This document shows, in pieces, positions 32,901-40,780 of a stretch of DNA of 55,222 nt. Made by a program: the position numbers and the translations under genes. Origin of the DNA: Bdellovibrionia bacterium (lineage in GTDB: Bacteria > Bdellovibrionota > Bdellovibrionia > Bdellovibrionales > JAGQZY01). Location of the stretch: positions 1 to 55,222 of the forward strand of contig JAUHWN010000001.1 of the NCBI GenBank assembly GCA_030424665.1, read 5' to 3'. How positions within the stretch are numbered: position 1 is the first letter of the stretch; every line of letters starts with the position of its first letter. A model generated the notes under the pieces. The model was not told the origin of the DNA. It searched no databases and saw nothing but the letters and a program-made list of their open reading frames with translations.

Positions 32901-33251
32901 GCAAAGCAAATTAAATCACTCAGTGACCAAACAGTTTTACGAGTCAGTGGTATGGTGAGTATTCTGCAAAGACCTCCCACTGCAAAAGGAATGTGTTTTA
33001 TTACTCTCGAAGACGAAACGGGATCCTACAACCTAGTTCTCCACCCACAGACCTACTATCAACACAGAATTCTGATTACTGAAACTCCTTTTTTATGGGT
33101 CAATGGAACTCTAGAAGTTCACCAGGGAGTTTATAATATTATTGTTAAAGAAATGGGAAAGCTGCCGATTCAAAAAATTATGTCCCATATATCAAGCGGT
33201 ATCGAGACTCGGCCAGGAACAATTAATCCCAAACCTCGAAGTTGGCGATAG
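29952..33251 (+). CDS. dnaE2: DnaE2 (ImuC), error-prone DNA polymerase III alpha homologue
   Basis: 1099 residues. C-family translesion polymerase of the imu cassette. The N-terminal PHP domain begins [26 protein letters not shown]; the palm has [19 protein letters not shown] and [20 protein letters not shown] (catalytic Asp triplet PDIDIDFE); SGVFQIES-type finger segment ([13 protein letters not shown]), [22 protein letters not shown], and a C-terminal OB domain ([30 protein letters not shown]). ATG 29952 is the first in-frame start after a TGA at 29937-29939 and lacks a clear ribosome site, so translation may depend on the upstream mini-ORF or a GTG within the first 25 codons. The start is therefore less sure than the identity. 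Confidence 0.94.
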   Translation: [1099 protein letters not shown]

Positions 33252-33449
33252 AGATCAAAAAAATTCTACTTTCCCAGATAGAGACGAAGTAGATTTTATG
33301 GAAAATTCTCAATTTCAATTTAAACAATAATAAAGAATGCATTAAAACAAAAAGAAGAGTCGTCTAAAATAGAGAAGTTTAATTCGTTTTCTAGAGAAAA
33401 CTATCAAAACCACTTATTCTAGATCCTGTTTTCATTGGTGAGGCTCAGG

Positions 33450-34445
33450 TTGAACGTTTTTTTATTTTTAGTCGCCATATTTATTTTTTCACAGCTGGGT
33501 AATATTATCCGCTTTTCAGAGGCTAGTGCTACCGTTACAACCTTCTGGCGACTTCTCTTTACAATTATCTTACTCGTCCCAGTACTCATCCACGGCAGGT
33601 CCTACAAGGCCTTTTCGAAAATAACTAAAAAACAGTGGCCAAGAATTCTCCTGGCAGGCATAAGCTTGTTTATCGCATTTGACCTTTTTATACATGCCAT
33701 TCAAATGACAACCGTTGCTCAAGCTACCATTCTCTTTTCGATTCACCCAATAATAACCGCTACTGGTGGCCTTGTATTTTTAAAAGAACGACTGAGACTC
33801 AACCATATTTTAGCCATCGGCCTCGGCCTCACTGGAGTGCTTGTATTATTTGAGGGTAATATCGACCTAGCATCAGAACAATTGATTGGTTCCGTCTACG
33901 CAATCCTTTCTGCAGTTAGCTTTTCAATATATCTAGTCACGAGTAAAGTGGCGCGAAAAAGTATCTCAAATACGGTCTTTGTAAGCCTAGTCTATTCAAT
34001 TGCAGCAGTTATCTCATTTTCTGTGGTTCTCTTTAAAGGCAACACCCTCATGGAAAATAGCAGCCAATCGTGGTGGGCCTTTCTCGCCCTAGCGATCTTT
34101 CCAACTCTACTTGGCCATGCTCTTTTCACCTATCTACTGAAAAAAGAGAACCTCAACTATATCAGCTGTGGAATATTGATTCACTCGCCCCTTGCAGCAA
34201 TTACCGCTGACTTCCTATTTGATGAAGCAATTAGCCTGGAAGTCATTGCCAGTATTGGTTTAAGCTCACTTGGACTCTTATGTGTGATCCTTCCACTTCA
34301 CAAATGGACCGGCAACAAATCCACCACCTCAGTAGCGATTGAACTAAAGGCAGCTACCAATTTAAATAATCATTTGAACGAAGAGCAAAATCTCATTAAA
34401 TTAAATTCTTCACGAGAGGGTGAAGCTTTTGAGAAGGCCTCTTAA
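33450..34445 (+). CDS. EamA/DMT-family transporter
   Basis: 331 residues from TTG at 33450, preceded by GAGG with a 6-bp spacer; the frame is open to 33435. About ten transmembrane helices in two EamA repeats: first repeat with ATVTTFWRLLFTIILLVP and AFDLFIHAIQMTTVAQATILFSIHPIITATGGLVFLKERL, second with LIGSVYAILSAVSFSIYLVTSKVA and LGHALFTYLLKKENLNYISCGILIHSPLAAITADFLFDEAIS, each ending in the conserved Glu/Leu pattern. A hydrophilic tail of about 45 residues follows the last helix. It is a putative small-metabolite exporter or importer; the substrate cannot be inferred. It lies downstream of dnaE2 by about 200 bp and converges on a lipoprotein gene. Confidence 0.85.
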   Translation: MNVFLFLVAIFIFSQLGNIIRFSEASATVTTFWRLLFTIILLVPVLIHGRSYKAFSKITKKQWPRILLAGISLFIAFDLFIHAIQMTTVAQATILFSIHPIITATGGLVFLKERLRLNHILAIGLGLTGVLVLFEGNIDLASEQLIGSVYAILSAVSFSIYLVTSKVARKSISNTVFVSLVYSIAAVISFSVVLFKGNTLMENSSQSWWAFLALAIFPTLLGHALFTYLLKKENLNYISCGILIHSPLAAITADFLFDEAISLEVIASIGLSSLGLLCVILPLHKWTGNKSTTSVAIELKAATNLNNHLNEEQNLIKLNSSREGEAFEKAS

Positions 34446-34448
34446 GAC

Positions 34449-35888
34449 TTAGGGAATATTAGTCACAACACTTAAATTCAAACTATCGAGACGAGCCGTT
34501 ACCCCATCGTCACTTGTCGAAAAGCTAACTCGCAACTGTAAGCGACCATTACTGACATCTGTACCTAGACTGAGACCATTGATACTTCCACCTTGAGTTA
34601 CTGTTTGCCATGAAGACCAATTAGAGCCCCCATCTAATGATATTCTCGACTCAATCTCGAGACTGGTACCTGCCATAATAGATTCGGTCCAAGACACCGA
34701 TGACGACTGCACTTCTATAACAGTAGACAGGTCTATCTCCGGCGACACTGCCTCGGCAGAAGAAAAGTAACCACCGACATCTGAATTTGGAGAAAGCGCA
34801 AATGAGCTAAACTCTTCATCGATATGGGATCGTTCTGCATCGTTGACTTGATCTTCTTCAGAATAAACATTAAAAACAGTCGTACTCCAGGTGCCTTCTC
34901 CTCGGGCCCACCCGCCATTGTTTCCATTACCTGACGATTGCTTAACAATAACATCAGGATTGGCAGAAAAGCTTGAAAACGAAACAACATGGGGAGTTCC
35001 ATTATCAGGGCCGTCGTTACTTCCGTCCAAGGATGCATCGACTTCAAAAGTCGCAAGAGGCAAACTTGAATTTCCCTTCGTAACAGCCATCCAGGCGACT
35101 GCCTCAGAGACCGCAACATTACCGGTTTCCGCCGCTTCTTGCTGAAGTGTAAAGCCAGAAGAGTTCGCCTGATATGCAATCGATGACATAAAATCCCCAT
35201 TATTATAGGAATTTAAGGAACTGAAAACTGCAGGGCTTGCGGGAAAAGCAAAAGAAAATGAAATTGCATCACCACCGTATGACCCGCCCACACCATTGTG
35301 ATAAGAAGCAGTCACATGTAACCCAGCTTCGATGATCGTACCGTCAGAAAATTCGTGGCGGCCCTTTTCGACAACAAAATAAACTACCGTTTCGGTCCCA
35401 TGAGCTCCTCCAGAGTCCTCTTCTAAAAAGAGTTCCGCTGACGTCGATCCAACATTACGCGCGCGAACCTCGACCGGTTCACCCTCATTGTTAGTGGCAA
35501 CAAAACAAATAATAACCGGGTCCACATAAGTATTTCTAAAGTTGACCATGACAAATGATCCGTTATCAATCGTATCCGTGATATCAATTCGACCACTTTC
35601 TCCAATAACAGCCACTGACTCTTGAATGGAACCACTTCCTAAAACTTGAGCTTGAGTTAAACTAAATTCTGAAAATTCACCGCTACTGTCCCATGATTTC
35701 TCCACTGAATTTCCTGAAATTGGTGTCGGAGTAGGCGTTGGATTGGGAGTTGGAATCGGAGTATCGAGCACGTCTTCAATGTCTTCAGCTGGTTGCCCAG
35801 AACAGGCAACCATGAGCAAAAGGACTCCTGCCAAAGCTAAGGGACGAATTAATGATTGATTCAATTTGATATCGAAAACGTACTGCAT
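34449..35888 (-). CDS. Surface lipoprotein with two NTYxDPV-type beta domains
   Basis: 479 residues. Lipobox LLMVAC, then an acidic segment and a Pro/Thr linker (PIPTPNPTPTPTP), suggesting tethering to the outer membrane. A first beta domain has FRNTYVDPVIICFVAT...VEVRARNVGSTSAELFLEEDSGGAHGTETVVYFVVEKGRHEFSDGT, a pattern known from large surface proteins. A second, related but decayed unit follows (FPASPAVFSSLNSYNNGDFMSSIAY...EAVAWMAVTKG). The C-terminal 110 residues are a further beta-sandwich (ISLDGGSNWSSWQTVTQGG). The role is possibly adhesion. It converges on the EamA gene with a 3-bp gap. Confidence 0.78.
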   Translation of the reverse strand: MQYVFDIKLNQSLIRPLALAGVLLLMVACSGQPAEDIEDVLDTPIPTPNPTPTPTPISGNSVEKSWDSSGEFSEFSLTQAQVLGSGSIQESVAVIGESGRIDITDTIDNGSFVMVNFRNTYVDPVIICFVATNNEGEPVEVRARNVGSTSAELFLEEDSGGAHGTETVVYFVVEKGRHEFSDGTIIEAGLHVTASYHNGVGGSYGGDAISFSFAFPASPAVFSSLNSYNNGDFMSSIAYQANSSGFTLQQEAAETGNVAVSEAVAWMAVTKGNSSLPLATFEVDASLDGSNDGPDNGTPHVVSFSSFSANPDVIVKQSSGNGNNGGWARGEGTWSTTVFNVYSEEDQVNDAERSHIDEEFSSFALSPNSDVGGYFSSAEAVSPEIDLSTVIEVQSSSVSWTESIMAGTSLEIESRISLDGGSNWSSWQTVTQGGSINGLSLGTDVSNGRLQLRVSFSTSDDGVTARLDSLNLSVVTNIP

Positions 35889-36080
35889 ATCTATAATATG
35901 CCTCTAAATTCAGCAAAACTAAACTCTAAAACCTTTATCTTTTCTTAACATTCATGTATTTTCAGATACTTATAAACATACTCTTTTATGATTCCGGTCC
36001 TAAATGGGTCTAGAAGAAGAGACCAAAATGCCAAGGAGAGATTCTTGACCCGGAACAGCTTCGGGTTAAGTCTAATACCA

Positions 36081-37151
36081 ATGAATCAAGATACGAATAA
36101 ACGACTCTACATTCGCTTGGATCGACTAGGAGATCTTATTTTAAGCCTTCCTGTCGACTATAAAGATAAAGAGTCATTATGGATGATTCCAAAGGGCCTA
36201 TCTTGGGCAGTACAAAGATCTGAACCCTCAAGAAAGCTTATCGAAGTCGATAAGGATTTTAGCTGGCGCCAATTTTCAATTCTTCGAAGGTGGCTTAAAA
36301 ATGAAAAATTTGATGAGGCAATTGTATTTCACGCTCCCTGGTGGATTGGCCTTTTACTGTTTTTAGCCGGAGTTAAAAAAAGGGTAACGCGCAAAAGCCA
36401 GTGGCATTCTTACCTATTTTATAATTTTGGACTTAGACAAAAGAGGAGTCAGGCGAAGTTACACGAACTAGAATACAACTATGAATTAAGGTACCTATTC
36501 GATCGACCCAACTATATTTCTGGCGACAAAGAACTCCTCAAAAAAGAACTGAACCAAATCGGAGTCAATCTAGAACACAGCTTGACCTTAAAGGCCAAAG
36601 AAAATCCAGAACTCCTAAACTCTTGGGGTTTAATTGCCAAAAATTACATAATTATCCACCCAGGAATGGGAGGGTCTGCCCTTAATTGGTCGACAACAAA
36701 ATATACTCGGCTCATTCAAAAGCTCTCTGAAAACAGTAAAGTTGTTATTACCGGCACAAAAACCGATCGTGCATATATAGAACCTATAAAAGAGGCACTC
36801 GGTAATTCTTCACGATCTATTGTATGGCTCAATGAAAAACTAAATGGACTCGAATTAATAGATGTTATTGCAAAAGCGAAAGCCATCGTGGCCCCATCAA
36901 CAGGAGTGCTTCATGTGGCTGCATCTACGGGTATTCCCACACTTGGAATTTTCAGCCCTGTGCAGGTTCAAAGTTATAAAAGGTGGGGGCCGAAGGGACT
37001 AAAGGCAGATCATATTGAGCCAAAAGTTAACAAATGCCCTGGAACGCTATCTTGCCTTAAAGAGGAATGTGATCAATTTAATTGCATGGATAGAATCGAA
37101 GTGAGTCAAATCGAAGACAAGTTAAACGATTTAATCGCTAATTCCAACTAA
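36081..37151 (+). CDS. Glycosyltransferase family 9 (heptosyltransferase-like)
   Basis: 356 residues from ATG at 36081. This start is preferred because GT9 proteins begin with the nucleotide-sugar strand seen here (RLYIRLDRLGDLILSLP); the frame is open to 35988 but that leader has no homologous look. The C-terminal lobe contains IIIHPGMGGSALNWSTTKYTRLI, VVITGTKTDRAY, the donor-binding block IVAPSTGVLHVAASTGIPTLGIFSP and an R/KWGP motif, then a Cys-rich tail (CPGTLSCLKEECDQFNC). It likely adds a sugar to lipopolysaccharide core or another envelope glycan. It stands alone rather than in an LPS cluster. Confidence 0.87.
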   Translation: MNQDTNKRLYIRLDRLGDLILSLPVDYKDKESLWMIPKGLSWAVQRSEPSRKLIEVDKDFSWRQFSILRRWLKNEKFDEAIVFHAPWWIGLLLFLAGVKKRVTRKSQWHSYLFYNFGLRQKRSQAKLHELEYNYELRYLFDRPNYISGDKELLKKELNQIGVNLEHSLTLKAKENPELLNSWGLIAKNYIIIHPGMGGSALNWSTTKYTRLIQKLSENSKVVITGTKTDRAYIEPIKEALGNSSRSIVWLNEKLNGLELIDVIAKAKAIVAPSTGVLHVAASTGIPTLGIFSPVQVQSYKRWGPKGLKADHIEPKVNKCPGTLSCLKEECDQFNCMDRIEVSQIEDKLNDLIANSN

Positions 37152-37167
37152 GGTTCCGAGTTTGGAT

Positions 37168-37187
37168 CAAAGTCTAGCTAGACTTTG
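37168..37187. repeat. Perfect 20-bp palindrome after the GT9 gene
   Basis: CAAAGTCTAGCTAGACTTTG reads identically on both strands without a spacer. No T-tract follows in either direction, so it is not a standard terminator. A protein-binding site for the next gene or an RNA hairpin are both possible. Confidence 0.5.
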
Positions 37188-37241
37188 AAAAAGAAGTCCT
37201 TAATAATCGCAATCTTTCGTTACTCTAATAGCTAATTCATC

Positions 37242-37263
37242 TTTAAACTATATATGGTTTAAA
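37242..37263. promoter_or_regulatory. Near-perfect 22-bp palindrome before the beta-barrel gene
   Basis: TTTAAAC (37242-37248) and GTTTAAA (37257-37263) flank TATATATG. Only one base pair breaks the dyad. It lies 18 bp before the ATG at 37282, covering TATATA (a likely -10), with AAAAAGGAG as ribosome site downstream. The position is right for an operator repressing the beta-barrel gene. Confidence 0.5.
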
Positions 37264-37281
37264 CGTAAAAAGGAGTGAACC

Positions 37282-37866
37282 ATGAAGAAGTTTAGTCTCA
37301 TTCTACTCAGTGTTTTTGCGATCAGTATTTTTAGCCTAGAGTCTCAAGCTCTTCTAGAAGTTCGTGCTGGTTACGGCTTATTAACAACAGACTCAGAAGA
37401 TGTTAGTGGAGTTGAAGTCAAAGGCCTCGGTGGAATAACAGCTGATGTACTTGTATCGCTTCCCCTTGTCCCAATTGGTTTCGGAGTTCGCTATGAAACG
37501 ATCGGCATGAAAAATGATGCAAACATTGGTACCGTCAGCACAGAAATTGATATTACTTACGATCGTATATCTTTAGTCATCAATAAGCGTCTCATTGATA
37601 TGCTCATCTATGCGGGTCCAATTGCTACAATTGGTGTTTCTGAATCTGCCGAAGCAAAAGTCAGCTTAGACGGTGTAAGTTCTGGTACGGGCAAGTACGA
37701 TGACGGTATGACATTTACTGTTGGTGCCGAAGCCGGTGCAGGACTTGGTCTTTTTTCTGTAGGTGCTGAACTTGGTTACCAGATGGGGGAACTCGAAGGC
37801 GATGGTGGCGCGAAATTCAAAACTGATGGTCTTTATTTTAAGGCTATGGTTGGTGTTGGCTTCTAA
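37282..37866 (+). CDS. Small outer-membrane beta-barrel protein
   Basis: 194 residues with a signal peptide (FSLILLSVFAISIFSLESQA). The mature part alternates hydrophobic strands and short turns (LLEVRAGYGLLTT, VKGLGGITADVLVSLP, IGFGVRYETIGM, ITYDRISLVINKRL, FTVGAEAGAGLGLFSVGAELGYQMG). It ends in LYFKAMVGVGF with a terminal Phe, the signal for Bam-mediated insertion. An eight-stranded barrel is likely. AAAAAGGAG precedes the ATG. It is a single-gene unit bounded by a palindromic operator-like site upstream and a long hairpin downstream. The function is unknown. Confidence 0.82.
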   Translation: MKKFSLILLSVFAISIFSLESQALLEVRAGYGLLTTDSEDVSGVEVKGLGGITADVLVSLPLVPIGFGVRYETIGMKNDANIGTVSTEIDITYDRISLVINKRLIDMLIYAGPIATIGVSESAEAKVSLDGVSSGTGKYDDGMTFTVGAEAGAGLGLFSVGAELGYQMGELEGDGGAKFKTDGLYFKAMVGVGF

Positions 37867-37891
37867 GCCATTCGACTTTATTCGCTAAGAT

Positions 37892-37956
37892 ACCCACTTC
37901 TTTTAAAAGTATGAAATCCCTAGCACGGTCATAGAATTTCATACAAAGAAGTGGGT
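37892..37956. repeat. Two-stage long hairpin downstream of the beta-barrel gene
   Basis: A perfect 12-bp outer stem ACCCACTTCTTT (37892-37903) / AAAGAAGTGGGT (37945-37956) encloses an 8-bp inner stem TATGAAAT (37910-37917) / ATTTCATA (37936-37943). There is an 18-nt loop. No T-run follows on either side. It may stabilise the 3' ends of convergent transcripts or act as an atypical terminator. Confidence 0.55.
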
Positions 37957-38005
37957 GAATTGGGGTTTGGAGGGTTGTTGACGAGGCTTTCCCTTCAACT
38001 AAGAC

Positions 38006-39028
38006 TTACATTTGGCATCCAGCCAGCTCGAATGGCTCCTGAATCCCGAGAATTTTAACTACACCTTTCCCGCAAGAGTTAAAGTTGATGAGCGCCTCAC
38101 CATTGATTAAATCTGAAAACTTCATTTTGATCGAACCAGCTGACGGACACAAGCATGTGGCCTGAAAGGGCGTGGTGTACTCAACCCCTGCTAGCTCAAA
38201 ACTAGAAGTTAATTTATTCAAATTGTCATTAATAACTATACTGCCCGTCAAAGATCTTTGATTGTCCGGTAAAACCGTTACTTTTAAAGGTGAGGGAGTT
38301 CTAGAGGAGTTATCTATTTTAAATTGAGGAGCATCACGTTTAATTCGACGCCCCTTAATGTTAAATTCAAATCCACCTTTAACCCTTGAATAGGTCGATC
38401 CGCCTCCGACACTTTCACCTCTATAGTTTAAATGAACCGCAGATGAATAGGTAAGCTTGTTATTATTCATTTGATTAGTGAATACAATATTAAATGTATG
38501 ATCAGTTATATTCCCCACCTGATCCGAGGAGCACTGATTATTGTTATAGGTCAGCAGATGCCCTCCGTTATACTCGAAAGCACCAAGAAGTGATTTGCAG
38601 GACTGAAAGCTTGCTTCTCTCATACCATTAATACATGGAGCAGATAGAGCGGTTCTACACTTAGGAGAAATTACTCGCTCAATGACGGCATCCAAAACCG
38701 GAGGAATCAAATTATTATTTGAACTACTCAGCTCGGCAATAAAACTATTCATCTTTTGCAGTCGGTTGACTACCAACCTAGATGTAACTTCCGACATCCC
38801 TCCATAGTAATCACCATTATTCTGTCCATTCTGCTTTTCACCGATTGAGTCTAAAATCCCATTTTCGATGAGAAGAGCTTCATTCGATGTTGTATTAGCC
38901 GTACCCCTCAGTGAAGAGTTATCACCGACTTGCCCACAGGCTTGGCCCATTACTAATACGACGATGATAAGAAAAAAAGACACATAGAGAATGCTATAAT
39001 TTTTAATTAAATGTTTCCCAGATCCCAT
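38006..39028 (-). CDS. Lipoprotein of unknown function
   Basis: 340 residues. Membrane segment ILYVSFFLIIVVLVMGQAC with a usable lipobox (Cys31), then a Ser/Asn-rich acidic linker (EKQNGQNNGDYYGG). The body has paired Cys residues (SPKCRTALSAPCINGMREASFQSCKSLL; CLCPSAGS; NFNSCGKG; LAGCQM) and beta-rich stretches (VGNITDHTFNIVFTNQMNNNKLTYSSAVHLNYRGE; LKVTVLPDNQRSLTGSIVINDNLNKL). No family was recognised. It converges toward the beta-barrel gene across the long hairpin. Upstream (39029-39253) is 225 bp of very AT-rich sequence. Confidence 0.7.
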   Translation of the reverse strand: MGSGKHLIKNYSILYVSFFLIIVVLVMGQACGQVGDNSSLRGTANTTSNEALLIENGILDSIGEKQNGQNNGDYYGGMSEVTSRLVVNRLQKMNSFIAELSSSNNNLIPPVLDAVIERVISPKCRTALSAPCINGMREASFQSCKSLLGAFEYNGGHLLTYNNNQCSSDQVGNITDHTFNIVFTNQMNNNKLTYSSAVHLNYRGESVGGGSTYSRVKGGFEFNIKGRRIKRDAPQFKIDNSSRTPSPLKVTVLPDNQRSLTGSIVINDNLNKLTSSFELAGVEYTTPFQATCLCPSAGSIKMKFSDLINGEALINFNSCGKGVVKILGIQEPFELAGCQM

Positions 39029-39253
39029 AATTTATTATCCTTCTAATTATTGGCCTTCGCAGCCTTGAGTTTAATATCGCAGCACCCTTATCAAATTGAG
39101 ACCCTATCTGATGAACATTTAGTCATCTCAAATTTTAAGAGGGGGATCGCATACGTTCGGCTTGTATTAAGAATAGGCTTTCTAGTGGCTAATTTAAATG
39201 GATATAAATTATTCTATATATTAATATTTATTATTATAATTAGATACTTATGT

Positions 39254-40738
39254 TTATTGTTTATTAGATTTTTTTGCCAGTTTATAACGAACGTCTTTGC
39301 CGCGAGCTTCCTTAACCAATCTCTTCTCCGAAAGCAGCTGACTCAACTCTTTATAGGCCATTGATTTTGATACCTGAATGCACTCGCTATATTGATCAAC
39401 CTTAAAGTAGTTCTTCTCAAATTCATCGGCAAGCCGAGCTGTTATGACCTCGGAACGAGTGTAACTTCTCTGACTCTTTTCCAATTCAATTCCAAGTCCT
39501 TCTCCAAGAGCTAACCGATAATTACCGTTTTTTAACTGAAGCTTAAGAGGGAGGTTTTTCTGATCAATGAATTTTGTGAGTCGATTTAGAACCTTATGAA
39601 CTCGGTCAGGAGAACTGCTTGGATTATAAAATTCTCCAGTAAATAATTTAGAAAACAAGGTACCTATACTTAGCCCCCGGTAAAAATCAGCGCTTAAGAT
39701 CATTAGTAAATGATGGGGTTGCTGGGCCGACTTGAAGTAATATTCGGTGTAGTCTTTATTGTCGGATATCCGGCCCGTTTTCAATTGAATAACTTTTTCG
39801 AGGCTTTTATTACCTGATTTCCAAATGTACTTTTCTGGAAATTCAATTAAACTTTCACTCTGCACTCTCTGACGAAAGCTTTTAAAAGGAGTACCAAAAA
39901 AGAGTTTTTGCGCCAGTTCTTCATTTTTTTCAAAAACCCACTCATGGTAGTCGCAGTCTCTCAAGGTTTCCCAGTGATCGAGTATAAAAGCCTTCTCTCT
40001 TATAATATTTAAAGCTCCCTTGGAGGTTTTTTTAGTCCTGAGTGAGAGAACAGTCCTCCATTTATCGACAAACAGACTCCCAATCTGAGAACCTTTCAGA
40101 AATTTCCCAGAAAGATCCAAAGACTCCTCTGCTCTTTTGTAATCACCTAATCCAATCCAGTTTTGCGCCAAAAGCTCATAGCAATTTCCAGCCAAAAGGT
40201 GGTGATTCTTTTTGAGCAATCGATCGACAAGCGGAACTAGCAGTTTAACTGCCTCTTCATACTTTTGAAGGTTAACGAGAGCAGCGGCCAAATTCACTTT
40301 CGCAACCAAGGCCATGTAGTTTTTTGCAGACTCTCTTCTAATATACTTTCTTAAAAACCTAGAAGCATTCGAGTACTCCCATTGAGACATAGAAATAAAA
40401 CCAAGATACAGTAGAGCCGAATGATTCTCTTCCTCATCAATATTCTCTAAGAGGCGCTGGGCCTCCTCATAAGCTCCAAGCCTGAGTAGCAATAAGCCGT
40501 ACTCAGACCGTTCATGGGCCGTGGCTGGAATTTTTAAATCAGTCTTTGGTCGAATTATCGGGCGAAGTGCAAGGACACCCTTATTATTAAGATTGAGTCG
40601 GTGACAACAATTAGCGACTTCAACTCTTAAGTCTCTCGGAATTTTACTGAAATTGATTTTATTAATTTCTTTGGCGACTTTCTGTCCACGCCCGGTCCGA
40701 ATCAAAGTCTGCCATTCTTCAATTTTTTTCTTGGTCAT
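39254..40738 (-). CDS. TPR protein with C-terminal winged-helix domain (putative regulator)
   Basis: 494 residues, no signal peptide. Residues about 55-240 form tetratricopeptide-like helix pairs (YGLLLLRLGAYEEAQRLLEN; LYLGFISMSQWEYSNASRFLRKYI; KVNLAAALVNLQKYEEAVKLLVPL; CYELLAQNWIGLGDYKRAEESLDLS). The last 40 residues (SKSMAYKELSQLLSEKRLVKEARGKDVRYKLAKK) have the helix-turn-helix-wing pattern of a wHTH domain with a basic wing. The middle region is unrecognised. GGAAAG precedes the ATG. It is the distal gene of the OlsB-OlsA run on the same strand, with a 42-bp gap, and may regulate membrane-lipid or envelope genes. Confidence 0.7.
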   Translation of the reverse strand: MTKKKIEEWQTLIRTGRGQKVAKEINKINFSKIPRDLRVEVANCCHRLNLNNKGVLALRPIIRPKTDLKIPATAHERSEYGLLLLRLGAYEEAQRLLENIDEEENHSALLYLGFISMSQWEYSNASRFLRKYIRRESAKNYMALVAKVNLAAALVNLQKYEEAVKLLVPLVDRLLKKNHHLLAGNCYELLAQNWIGLGDYKRAEESLDLSGKFLKGSQIGSLFVDKWRTVLSLRTKKTSKGALNIIREKAFILDHWETLRDCDYHEWVFEKNEELAQKLFFGTPFKSFRQRVQSESLIEFPEKYIWKSGNKSLEKVIQLKTGRISDNKDYTEYYFKSAQQPHHLLMILSADFYRGLSIGTLFSKLFTGEFYNPSSSPDRVHKVLNRLTKFIDQKNLPLKLQLKNGNYRLALGEGLGIELEKSQRSYTRSEVITARLADEFEKNYFKVDQYSECIQVSKSMAYKELSQLLSEKRLVKEARGKDVRYKLAKKSNKQ

Positions 40739-40780
40739 AGACTTTCCATCTTGGATAAATCTCTATTTAACAGAAGAGTT

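Noticed and set aside
39050-39364. Rightward open frame of 104 codons with a hydrophobic end
   Set aside because: It starts without a ribosome site in AT-rich sequence, overlaps the end of the TPR/winged-helix gene on the other strand, and its hydrophobicity comes from AT-rich codons.
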